Below, one piece after another: positions 1-11,000 of a stretch of DNA of 23,093 nt. The notes beneath the pieces are model-generated. The model searched no databases, was not told the DNA's origin, and saw only the letters and a program-made list of their open reading frames with translations. A program made the position numbers and the translations under genes. Position 1 is the first letter of the stretch. Every line of letters starts with the position of its first letter. Source of the DNA: DASWKG01 sp036396755 (GTDB lineage Bacteria; Actinomycetota; UBA4738; CALAEC01); contig DASWKG010000150.1 of assembly GCA_036396755.1 (NCBI GenBank), positions 1-23,093 of the forward strand, in the 5' to 3' direction.

Positions 1-141
<141 letters not shown>

Positions 142-150
142 GTGGGCCTC

Positions 151-2292
<2,142 letters not shown>

Positions 2293-2322
2293 CTCGATCT
2301 TCCTCGCCGGCGTCGCCACCGG

Positions 2323-2793
2323 CTACCACCGGTAATGGGCGAACGCCTTGTTCGCCTCCGCCATCTTGTGGATGTCCTCGCGCCGCTTCACCGACGAGCC
2401 CTGGCCCTGCGAGGCGTCCATGATCTCGCCGACCAGCCGGTCGGACATCGTGTGCTCCTTGCGCTGGCGCGCGTACATCACGAGCCAGCGCAGCGCCAGC
2501 GTGGTCCCCCGGTTCGGTCGGACCTCCACCGGCACCTGGTAGGTGGCCCCGCCGACCCGCCGGGACTTGACCTCGAGGAGCGGCCGGGTGTTCTCGACCG
2601 CCTTCTTGAGCGTCAGGACCGGGTCGCCGGTCGTCTTCTCGCTGATGCGCTCGAGCGCCCCGTAGACGATGCGCTCGGCGAGCGTCTTCTTCCCGCCCAC
2701 CATGAGCTTGTTGATGAGCTGGGTGACCAGCGGGTTCAGGTAGATCGGGTCCGGGCCCGGGGCACGCTTGGAAGGAGCTCCTCGTCTCGGCAT
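2323..2793 (-). CDS. rpsG: 30S ribosomal protein S7
   Basis: S7 nucleates assembly of the 30S head by binding the 3' domain of 16S rRNA, and it lines the E site. The 156-aa product is the standard length and opens with MPRRG, then has the S7 core (PDPIYLNPLVTQLINKLM, KKTLAERIVYGALE) and the typical C-terminal KMAEANKAFAHYRW. The ATG at 2793 is only two bases after the rpsL stop. Its ribosome-binding site GGGAAGG lies inside the last rpsL codons, so the genes are probably translationally coupled. Confidence 0.98.
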   Translation of the reverse strand: MPRRGAPSKRAPGPDPIYLNPLVTQLINKLMVGGKKTLAERIVYGALERISEKTTGDPVLTLKKAVENTRPLLEVKSRRVGGATYQVPVEVRPNRGTTLALRWLVMYARQRKEHTMSDRLVGEIMDASQGQGSSVKRREDIHKMAEANKAFAHYRW

Positions 2794-2795
2794 GC

Positions 2796-3167
2796 CTAGC
2801 CTTCCCTCTTCGCGCCGTACTTGGAGCGGGCCTTCTTCCGGTCGGCCACGCCCGCGGTGTCGAGCGCCGCCCGGATGACCTTGTAGCGAACGCCCGGGAG
2901 GTCCTTCACCCGGCCGCCGCGCACGAGCACGATCGAGTGCTCCTGGAGGTTGTGGCCGATCCCGGGGATGTAGGCGGTGACCTCGATGCCGCTGGTCAGG
3001 CGGATGCGGGCGACCTTCCGAAGGGCCGAGTTGGGCTTCTTCGGGGTCGTGGTGTACACGCGGGTGCAGACGCCTCGGCGCTGGGGCGAACCCTTGAGCG
3101 CTGGGCTCTTGGTCTTCGCCCGCCGGGACATCCGTCCCTTCCGGACCAGCTGCTGGATCGTTGGCAT
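2796..3167 (-). CDS. rpsL: 30S ribosomal protein S12
   Basis: S12 sits at the decoding centre of the 30S subunit and influences accuracy. The 123-aa product has the conserved TTPKKPNSALRKVARI and RGGRVKDLPGVRY segments. The lysines that correspond to classical streptomycin-resistance positions (K43/K44 and K88) are unchanged, which predicts a wild-type decoding site. The ATG at 3167 has GGAAG a few bases upstream. It is the first gene of the str operon, preceded by a structured leader of about 160 nt and a strong promoter. Confidence 0.98.
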   Translation of the reverse strand: MPTIQQLVRKGRMSRRAKTKSPALKGSPQRRGVCTRVYTTTPKKPNSALRKVARIRLTSGIEVTAYIPGIGHNLQEHSIVLVRGGRVKDLPGVRYKVIRAALDTAGVADRKKARSKYGAKREG

Positions 3168-3330
3168 AGGTCTTCCGTCTCAGGCTCTCCGCTTGTCTTC
3201 AGGGGGCTTCACACAAAAGCACCGGGCCCCCTCGGGCCCGGCGTGCGCAGGGGCGCGGCCGCGGGGCCGCGCTACCCTTCGATCCCCCTGGGATCCGTCA
3301 CGAACGCAGAGGTTCGGTAGTCCCGAACCC
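3168..3330 (-). promoter_or_regulatory. Structured 5' leader of the rpsL operon (three hairpins)
   Basis: The untranslated leader between the predicted transcription start near 3330 and the rpsL ATG contains three perfect hairpins in series. The first is GGTTCGG/CCGAACC (3311-3317 with 3323-3329, 5-nt loop). The second is GCGCGGCC/GGCCGCGC (3253-3260 with 3265-3272, 4-nt loop). The third is CCGGGCCC/GGGCCCGG (3222-3229 with 3234-3241, 4-nt loop). In the sense of transcription the third is followed by TGCTTTTGTGT, which resembles an intrinsic terminator and so a possible attenuator. The function is inferred from structure only. Confidence 0.5.
3222..3241 (-). terminator. Terminator-like hairpin upstream of rpsL
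   Basis: This is a perfect 8-bp G+C stem with a GAGG loop on the minus strand, followed by TGCTTTTGTGT. It could end read-through from rpoC and the methyltransferase. Because it lies downstream of the predicted rpsL promoter, it could instead act as an attenuator in the str leader. The U tract is short (four), so termination strength is uncertain. Confidence 0.45.
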
Positions 3331-3336
3331 GGGGTA

Positions 3337-3366
3337 ACGATACAGAAAGGTCAGGGAGGGTGTCAA
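3337..3366 (-). promoter_or_regulatory. Promoter of the rpsL-rpsG-fusA-tuf operon
   Basis: On the minus strand TTGACA (3366-3361) is followed after 18 bp by TATCGT (3342-3337), a good match to the housekeeping sigma-70/SigA consensus. The -35 box overlaps the TGA stop of the upstream methyltransferase (3365-3363). The predicted transcription start is near 3330. The rplJ promoter has the same 18-bp spacing and a similar TATCCT -10. Confidence 0.65.
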
Positions 3367-4103
3367 AGGGGGGTTCCCTCGTAGACCGAGACGTGGCGGG
3401 CGCTGGCCCCCGTGAAGGGCTCCCCTCGCCACCCGCCGTGCCTGGATCTGAGCCGCAGGCCCGCCAACCGGGCCATCAGGTCCATCTCGGACGGCCAGAC
3501 GTAGCGGAGCTCGCCCGGGTACATCCGCACCCCCTCCTCCCCCGCCACCACGTGCTGGAAGGCCACGCGCTGGCCCACGGGGTCGTGGGTCGAGGCGTTG
3601 ATGTCGACGTGGTCGGCCTCGACCCTGAAGGCCTCCACCCGCTGGCCCCGGTCGTACCGCGAAGGATCGGGGACGAACGACTCGAGGACGAACAGCCCGC
3701 CGGGAGCCAGGCGATCGGCCACGGCCCGGAAGCAGCCGACCTGCTCGTCCTGGTGCAGGAGCGCGTAGATCGTGTTGAACGCCACGAAGACCAGCCGGTA
3801 GGGGCCACCGGGAGCCGGCACCGAGGCGAAGTCGCCGATGGCCACCCGGACGCGGTCGCCGCCCGGCTTCTCCCGAAGCTTGCCGACCATCGCATCGGAG
3901 GCGTCGATGCCGTCGACCTCGAGGCCGCGCTCGGCGAGCGGGATCGCGAGACGGCCGGTCCCGACGCCCAGCTCGAGCACGGGACCCTCGCCGGCCAGCT
4001 CCGCGAGCGCCTCCACGGCGGTCCCGGTGTCGAGGTTCCAGCCGTGGAGGTCGTCGTAGACCTCCGCGATGTGGTCGCCGTAGGCGGCCCGGTCGTGGAT
4101 CAG
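3363..4103 (-). CDS. Class I SAM-dependent methyltransferase (non-canonical start likely)
   Basis: Predicted to transfer a methyl group from S-adenosylmethionine to an unidentified substrate. Motif I is VLELGVGTGR, followed by VDGIDAS, FVAFNTIYALL and APGGLFVLESF, the usual order of the Methyltransf_25/UbiE-like fold. The only ATG/GTG/TTG start near the N-terminus is GTG at 4016, which removes a conserved-looking segment (AAYGDHIAEVYDDLHGW) typical of the family's first helix. That segment is open back to the rpoC stop, where GGAGGAAGG is followed directly by CTG (4103) and ATC (4100). I annotate the CTG, giving 246 aa; the start is uncertain. It overlaps the rpoC TGA and is probably co-transcribed with it. 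The substrate cannot be inferred from context. Confidence 0.8.
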   Translation of the reverse strand: MIHDRAAYGDHIAEVYDDLHGWNLDTGTAVEALAELAGEGPVLELGVGTGRLAIPLAERGLEVDGIDASDAMVGKLREKPGGDRVRVAIGDFASVPAPGGPYRLVFVAFNTIYALLHQDEQVGCFRAVADRLAPGGLFVLESFVPDPSRYDRGQRVEAFRVEADHVDINASTHDPVGQRVAFQHVVAGEEGVRMYPGELRYVWPSEMDLMARLAGLRLRSRHGGWRGEPFTGASARHVSVYEGTPL

Positions 4104-7100
4104 CCTTCCTCCGCGCCCTCGCCGGCCGGGACCTCGCCGTCGCCGTCGCCGGGCCCGCCGAGCAAGCGCCGCGCCTCCGCCGGGGTGAGCTCGCCCTCGA
4201 CCGACAGCTCGTCGACCGGCTCACGCTGGCGCGCCAGCCAGTACTCGGGGATGGCCTCGGGGTTGATCTTGACCCGCACGTTGCGGTACCGGGGAAGACC
4301 CGTGCCCGCGGGGATGAGCTTGCCGATGATGACGTTCTCCTTGAGGCCCAGCAGGGGGTCGGACCGCGAGCTGATGGCCGCGTCGGTGAGCACCCGCGTC
4401 GTCTCCTGGAACGAGGCCGCCGCGAGCCATGAATCGGTGGCCAGCGATGCCTTGGTGATCCCCATGAGGATCGGGCGCGCCGAGGCCGGCTCGCCGCCGC
4501 CCTCGACGACCTCGGCGTTCGTCTCCTCGAAGCGGCGGCGGTCGACCAGCTCGCCGGGGAGGAACTGGGTGTCGCCGGGCTCGAGGATGTGCACCTTGCG
4601 AAGCATCTGCCGGATGATCAGCTCGATGTGCTTGTCGTGGATGCTGACACCCTGCGACCGGTACACCTCCTGCACCTCGTCGACGAGGTGCCGCTGCACC
4701 GCCTGGACGCCCTCGACCCGCAGCTTCTCGTGGGGGTTCACCGAGCCCTCGGTGAGCTGCTGGCCCACGATCACGCGGTCGCCGTCGTCGACCGAGAGCC
4801 GCGCCCGCAGCGAGACCGCGTACTGCACCTGCTCCCCGTCGTCGGCCGTCACGGTGATGCGCCGATCGCCCTTCTCGTCGTCGTCCTCGATCTGGACGAC
4901 GCCGGAGAGCTCGGTGATCTGCGCCTCGCCCTTCGGCTTGCGCGCCTCGAACAGCTCGACCACGCGCGGGAGGCCGTGGGTGATGTCCGCGCCGGCCACG
5001 CCGCCGGTGTGGAACGTGCGCATCGTGAGCTGGGTGCCCGGCTCGCCGATCGACTGGGCGGCGATGATCCCGACCGCCTCGCCGATCTCGACCGTGCGCC
5101 CGCTGGCCAGGTTGCGGCCGTAGCAGAGGCGGCAGACGCCCACCTCGGCCTCGCAGGTGAGGACCGAACGGACCTGCACGTCCTCGAGCCCGGCCTGGAT
5201 GAACGCCCGCAGCTTCTCGTCGTCGATCTCCTCCCCCGCCGAGGCCAGCTTGGTCCGGTTGACCCGGATGTCCTCGGCCAGGGTGCGCCCAAGCAGGTGC
5301 TGCTCGACGTTCGGGGCGGGGACGCGGTCGCCCGCCGGCCCCTCCCGGGTGATCTCCAGCCGGAACCCGCGGTCCGACTCGCAGTCGTCCTCGCGGATGA
5401 TGACCTCCTGCGAGACGTCGACCAGGCGCCGGGTCAGGTAGCCCGAGTCGGCCGTCCGCAGCGCGGTGTCGGCCAGGCCCTTGCGGGCCCCGTGCGTCGA
5501 GATGAAGTACTCGAGGACCGACAGCCCCTCGCGGAAGTTCGCCTTGATGGGCCGCGGGATGATCTCGCCCTTCGGGTTGGCGACCAGCCCGCGCATGCCG
5601 GCGATCTGACGGATCTGCATGATGTTCCCCCGGGCGCCGGAGTGGGCCATCATGAAGATCGGGTTGAGCGGGGTGAACTCGGCCTCCATTGCCTCCTTCA
5701 CCTTGTCGGTGGCCTCGGTCCAGATCTCGATCAGCTCCTGGCGGCGCTCGTCGCTGGTGATGATCCCCTTGCGGTACTGGCCCTCGACCTTCTGGGCACG
5801 CTTCTCGTAGTCGTCGAGGATCTTCTGCTTCAGCTTCGGGGTCTGGACGTCGTCCATCCCGATCGTGAGCCCCGCGCGGGTCGCGAAGTGGAACCCGAGG
5901 TCCTTCAGCCCGTCGAGGATCCGGCCCATGCGGTCGCGCGGGAAGCGCCGGACGGAGGTGTCGACGATGCGCGACAGGTCCCCCTTCTGCACGTGCTGGT
6001 TCACGTAGGGGAACTCGAGCGGGAACGACTCGTTGAAAAGGAGCCTGCCCGGGGTGGTGGCCACCAGGGGGCCCTTGCCATTCCCGTCGCCCTCGGGGGT
6101 GTCGGCGGGCATGAGCTCCTTGCCCGGCAGCCGGACGCGGATCCAGTCGTGAAGGCCCACCGCGTGGGCGTCGAGGGCCATCAGGACCTCGTCGGTGGTC
6201 CCGAAGGAGCGGAGCTCCCCCACCTTCTCGGGGCGATCGTCGGCCATCGTCAGGTAGTAGATGCCGAGGATCATGTCCTGGGTCGGCGACGCGATCGTGC
6301 GCCCGTGGGCCGGCGACAGGATGTTGTTCGTCGAGAGCATCAGGATGCGCGCCTCGGCCTGCGCCTCGGCCGACAGCGGAACGTGGACGGCCATCTGGTC
6401 GCCGTCGAAGTCCGCGTTGAACGCGGTGCAGACGAGCGGGTGGATCTGGATGGCCTTGCCCTCGACCAGCACCGGCTCGAACGCCTGGATGCCCAGGCGG
6501 TGGAGGGTCGGCGCGCGGTTGAGCATGACCGGGTGGTCCTTGATGACCTCCTCGAGCACGTCCCATACCTGGGGCCGGGCCCGCTCGACCATCCGCTTGG
6601 CGCTCTTGATGTTCTGCGCCAGCCCGCGGTCGACGAGCTGCTTCATGACGAACGGCTTGAAGAGCTCGAGCGCCATCTGCTTGGGCAGGCCGCACTGGTG
6701 CAGCTTGAGGTTCGGACCGACCACGATGACCGAGCGGCCCGAGTAGTCGACGCGCTTGCCGAGCAGGTTCTGACGGAACCGGCCCTGCTTGCCCTTCAGC
6801 ATGTCGGACAGCGACTTGAGCGGGCGGTTGCCGGGCCCCGTGACCGGGCGGCCGCGGCGGCCGTTGTCGAAGAGCGCGTCGACGGCCTCCTGGAGCATCC
6901 GCTTCTCGTTGTTGACGATGATCTCGGGGGCCTGCAGGTCGAGCAGCCGCTTCAGACGGTTGTTCCGGTTGATGACGCGGCGGTACAGGTCGTTGAGGTC
7001 GCTCGTCGCGAAGCGGCCGCCGTCGAGCTGGACCATGGGCCGCAGGTCGGGCGGGATGACCGGGATCGCGTCGAGGACCATGCCGAGCGGCGAGTTCTTC

Positions 7101-8014
7101 GTGCCGATGAAGTGCGAGCTGACCTTGAGCCGCTTGATGGCCTTCTGCCGCCGCGTGCCCTTGGCGGTGTTGATGGTCTCCTTCAGATCCTCGGCCTCGG
7201 CCTCGAGGTCGAGGTCGGACAGGAGCTCGCGGATGGACTCGGCGCCCATGCCGCCCTTGAAGTACTCGCCGAAGCGGTCCTTCAGGGTGCGGTACACCGT
7301 GTCGTCGGCGACGAGCTGCTTCACCGAGAGGCCCTTGAACGCCGAGAGCACCTCGTCGAGGTGGTCGGTCTCGCGGCGGGCCGCCTCGGTCATCTTGTCG
7401 ATCTCGCGCTGGGCCTCCTTGTTGGCGGCCGTCAGCTGGGCCTTCTTGGCCCCCTCGGACTCGAGCTCCTTCAGGCGCTTCTCGAGCTCGCCGAGACGCC
7501 CCTCGATCTGCTTGTCCCGCTGGGCCTCGACGGCGCCCTTCTCCTCGTTGAACTCCTTCTCGATCGCCGGGAGGTCCTTGTGGCGGCGCTCCTCGTCGAC
7601 CTTCGTGATGATGTAGGCGGCGAAGTAGATGACCTTCTCGAGGTCCTTCGGCGCGAGGTCGAGCAGGTAGCCGAGACGAGAGGGGACGCCCTTGAAGTAC
7701 CAGATGTGGGTGACCGGCGCGGCGAGCTGGATGTGGCCCATCCGCTCACGGCGCACCTTGGCGCGCGTGATCTCGACCCCGCAGCGCTCGCAGATGATGC
7801 CCTTGAAGCGGACGCGCTTGTACTTCCCGCAGTGGCACTCCCAGTCGCGGGTGGGCCCGAAGATGCGCTCGCAGAAGAGGCCGTCCTTCTCCGGCTTCAG
7901 CGTGCGGTAGTTGATCGTCTCCGGCTTCTTGACCTCGCCGTTCGACCACGCCCTGATCTGATCGCCCGTCGCGAGGCTGATCCTCAGCTCGTCGAAGTAG
8001 TTCACGTCGAGCAA
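4100..8014 (-). CDS. rpoC: DNA-directed RNA polymerase subunit beta'
   Basis: This is the largest core subunit of RNA polymerase and holds the catalytic magnesium. The 1304-aa product has the N-terminal zinc site (C60, C62, C75, C78), the catalytic NADFDGDQM loop (533-541; D535, D537, D539), the bridge helix (about 787-825), a second zinc site (C878, C954, C961, C964) and the trigger-loop region (about 978-1005). It lacks the E. coli-type insertion in the trigger loop and has the helical N-terminal segment (about 150-225) seen in actinobacteria. The start is TTG at 8014, chosen because it gives LDVNYFDELRI, matching mycobacterial RpoC, and because GAGAGGAG lies eight bases upstream. The C-terminus is a short Gly/Asp/Glu-rich tail. 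An 80-nt G+C-rich spacer separates it from rpoB. Confidence 0.98.
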   Translation of the reverse strand: MLDVNYFDELRISLATGDQIRAWSNGEVKKPETINYRTLKPEKDGLFCERIFGPTRDWECHCGKYKRVRFKGIICERCGVEITRAKVRRERMGHIQLAAPVTHIWYFKGVPSRLGYLLDLAPKDLEKVIYFAAYIITKVDEERRHKDLPAIEKEFNEEKGAVEAQRDKQIEGRLGELEKRLKELESEGAKKAQLTAANKEAQREIDKMTEAARRETDHLDEVLSAFKGLSVKQLVADDTVYRTLKDRFGEYFKGGMGAESIRELLSDLDLEAEAEDLKETINTAKGTRRQKAIKRLKVSSHFIGTKNSPLGMVLDAIPVIPPDLRPMVQLDGGRFATSDLNDLYRRVINRNNRLKRLLDLQAPEIIVNNEKRMLQEAVDALFDNGRRGRPVTGPGNRPLKSLSDMLKGKQGRFRQNLLGKRVDYSGRSVIVVGPNLKLHQCGLPKQMALELFKPFVMKQLVDRGLAQNIKSAKRMVERARPQVWDVLEEVIKDHPVMLNRAPTLHRLGIQAFEPVLVEGKAIQIHPLVCTAFNADFDGDQMAVHVPLSAEAQAEARILMLSTNNILSPAHGRTIASPTQDMILGIYYLTMADDRPEKVGELRSFGTTDEVLMALDAHAVGLHDWIRVRLPGKELMPADTPEGDGNGKGPLVATTPGRLLFNESFPLEFPYVNQHVQKGDLSRIVDTSVRRFPRDRMGRILDGLKDLGFHFATRAGLTIGMDDVQTPKLKQKILDDYEKRAQKVEGQYRKGIITSDERRQELIEIWTEATDKVKEAMEAEFTPLNPIFMMAHSGARGNIMQIRQIAGMRGLVANPKGEIIPRPIKANFREGLSVLEYFISTHGARKGLADTALRTADSGYLTRRLVDVSQEVIIREDDCESDRGFRLEITREGPAGDRVPAPNVEQHLLGRTLAEDIRVNRTKLASAGEEIDDEKLRAFIQAGLEDVQVRSVLTCEAEVGVCRLCYGRNLASGRTVEIGEAVGIIAAQSIGEPGTQLTMRTFHTGGVAGADITHGLPRVVELFEARKPKGEAQITELSGVVQIEDDDEKGDRRITVTADDGEQVQYAVSLRARLSVDDGDRVIVGQQLTEGSVNPHEKLRVEGVQAVQRHLVDEVQEVYRSQGVSIHDKHIELIIRQMLRKVHILEPGDTQFLPGELVDRRRFEETNAEVVEGGGEPASARPILMGITKASLATDSWLAAASFQETTRVLTDAAISSRSDPLLGLKENVIIGKLIPAGTGLPRYRNVRVKINPEAIPEYWLARQREPVDELSVEGELTPAEARRLLGGPGDGDGEVPAGEGAEEG

Positions 8015-8094
8015 CTAGCTCAACTCCTCTCGCCCTGTCGTCGCGCGTCGCGCCCTTCGCTCGCGCACGCGCTGCGCGCGCCCACGCTCGCCCT

Positions 8095-11000
8095 TCACTC
8101 GATCTCTGCCCCCGCGGGCTCGCGGCGGGAGAGGTCGATGCCCAGCTCCTCGGCGGCCCGGAAGACGTCTTCGTCGGTCTCACGCATCTCGATCTCCTCG
8201 CCCTCCGCGGAGAGGACCTCCACGTTCAGCGCGAGGGACTGCATCTCCTTGATCAGCACCTTGAACGACTCGGGGATGCCCGGCTCGGGGATGTTCTCGC
8301 CCTTGACGATGGCCTCGTAGACCTTCACGCGCCCGAGGATGTCGTCGGACTTGATCGTGAGCAGCTCCTGCAGCGCGTACGCCGCGCCGTAGGCCTCGAG
8401 CGCCCAGACCTCCATCTCGCCGAACCGCTGCCCGCCGAACTGCGCCTTCCCGCCCAGCGGCTGCTGGGTGATCATCGAGTAGGGCCCCGTCGACCGGGCG
8501 TGGATCTTGTCGTCGACCAGGTGCAGCAGCTTCATGATGTAGACGTAGCCGACGGTGACCGGCTGCTCGAACGGCTCGCCCGTCCGGCCGTCGACGAGCA
8601 TGGCCTTCCCGTTGTCGTCGAGCATGCGGTTGCCGTCGGTGTTCGGGCCCGCCGTCTCGAGCGCCTGCCGGATGTCCTCCTCGCGGGCGCCGTCGAACAC
8701 CGGCGTCGCGATGTGGAGCGGCCCCTCGAGGCGCTTGCCGTTCACCTGGAAGCCCTGGTGCGCGGCCCAGCCAAGGTGCGTCTCGAGGACCTGGCCCAGG
8801 TTCATCCGCGAAGGCACGCCCAGGGGGTTCAGGATGATGTCGACGGGCGTCCCGTCCTGCAGGAACGGCATGTCGGCCTCGGGGAGGACCTTGGCGATGA
8901 CGCCCTTGTTGCCGTGGCGGCCCGCGAGCTTGTCGCCGTCGTTGATCTTCCGCTTCTGGGCCACGTAGACGCGGACCAGCTGGTTCACGCCGGGGGGCAG
9001 CTCGTCGCCGTCCTCGCGGGTGAATACCCGGACCCCGATGACCTTGCCCGTCTCGCCGTGCGGCACCTTCAGCGAGGTGTCGCGCACCTCGCGCGCCTTC
9101 TCGCCGAAGATCGCCCGGAGCAGGCGCTCCTCGGGGGTGAGCTCGGTCTCGCCCTTCGGGGTGACCTTCCCGACGAGGTAGTCGCCCGGGTTGACCTCGG
9201 CGCCGATCCGGACGATCCCGCGCTCGTCGAGGTCCTTGAGGATCTCCTCGGAGACGTTCGGGATGTCGCGGGTGATCTCCTCGGGGCCGAGCTTGGTGTC
9301 GCGGGCGTCGACCTCGTGCTCCTCGATGTGGATCGAGGTGAGCACGTCGTCCTTGATGAGCCGCTCGGAGATGACGATCGCGTCCTCGTAGTTGTGGCCC
9401 TCCCAGGACATGAACGCCACCAGCAGGTTCTTGCCGAGGGCCATCTCGCCCTCTTCGGTCGACGGCCCGTCGGCGATCACGTGGCCGGCCGACACCTTGT
9501 CGCCCTGCTTGACGATGGGCTTCTGGTTGATGCAGGTGCCCTGGTTCGAGCGGCGGAACTTGTGCAGGGGGTAGCGCCGGATGGCGCCGTCGCGCTCCTT
9601 GACCGTGATCTCGTCGGCCGAGACCTCCTCGACGCTGCCCGCCTTCTCGGTGAGGATCACGTCGCCCGCATCGACCGCGGCGCGGAGCTCGACGCCCGTC
9701 CCGATGAACGGGGCCTCGGCGCGGAGCAGGGGGACCGCCTGGCGCTGCATGTTGGCGCCCATCAGGGCCCGGTTGGCGTCGTCGTGCTCGAGGAACGGGA
9801 TCATGGCCGCCGCCACCGAGACGATCTGCTTCGGCGAGACGTCCATGAAGTCGACCTCGTCGGGGACGACGTAGTCGACGTCGCCGCCCTTCTTGCGCAC
9901 CAGCACGTGGTCGGTCACGAAGCGGCCGCGCGCGTCGAGCTCGGCGTTGGCCTGCGCGATGACGTAGCGGTCCTCCTCGTCGGCCGTCAGGTAGACGATC
10001 TCCTCGGTGACCCGGCCCTTCTCCACGTTGCGGTACGGCGTCTCGACGAAGCCGAACGCGTTCATGCGCCCGAAGGAGCTCAGCGAGCCGATCAGGCCGA
10101 TGTTCGGGCCCTCCGGCGTCTCGATGGGGCACATGCGGCCGTAGTGGGAGGGGTGGACGTCGCGGACCTCGAACCCCGCGCGCTCGCGGCTCAGGCCGCC
10201 CGGCCCGAGGGCCGACAGCCGCCGCTTGTGGGTGAGCCCGGCCAGCGGGTTGGTCTGGTCCATGAACTGGGAGAGCTGCGACGTCCCGAAGAACTCCTTG
10301 ATGGCGCCGACGACCGGCCGGATGTTCACCAGGGACTGCGGGGTGATCGCCTCGACGTCCTGGGTGGTCATCCGCTCGCGGACCACCCGCTCCATGCGGG
10401 AGAGGCCGATCCGGACCTGGTTCTGGATCAGCTCGCCCACCGAGCGGAGCCGGCGGTTGCCGAAGTGGTCGATGTCGTCGACCTCGTAGTTGTCGGGGTC
10501 CTCGCCGGCCGCCAGCTTCACGAGGTAGCGGATGGTCTTGGCGAGGTCCTCGAAGGTGAGGATGGACTTCTCCTTCTGCGGGCCGCCGCGCTCGCCGCCG
10601 TACGGCTGGGCGAAGACCCGCCATCGGGGCTGGTCCCAGTCGCTCCGCTCGGGCTTGTCGGAGGCCTCGCGCATGGCGTCGTACCGGGCCTTCAGCTGCT
10701 TCTTGAGGGTGTCGTCGAGCTCACCGAGCTTCTTCGTGACCTTGTAGCGGCCCACGCGGGCCAGGTCGTAGCGCTTGGGGTTGAAGAAGAGGCTCTCGAG
10801 CAGGTTCCGGGCCGACTCGGCGGTGGGGGGCTCGCCGGGACGGAGCTTGCGGTAGATGTCCTCCAGGGCCTCCTCCGGCGTCTCGAAGGAGTCCTTCTCG
10901 AGGGTGTTCTTGATGGACTCGGCGCCGTCGAAGAGCTCGAGGATCTCGTCCACGGTCCAGCCGAGGGCCTTGAGGAGCACCGTCACGTGCTGGCGGCGCT

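Noticed and set aside
8015..8094. Repetitive G+C-rich spacer between rpoB and rpoC as a regulatory RNA
   Set aside because: It has only short imperfect repeats (GCGAGCG twice) and a 5-bp hairpin. Nothing beyond composition supports a function.
9980..10290. Possible rifampicin or streptomycin resistance alleles in rpoB and rpsL
   Set aside because: The key positions (RpoB D432, H442, S447; RpsL K43/K44 and K88) are wild type. Differences such as T434 and A438 look like lineage variation.
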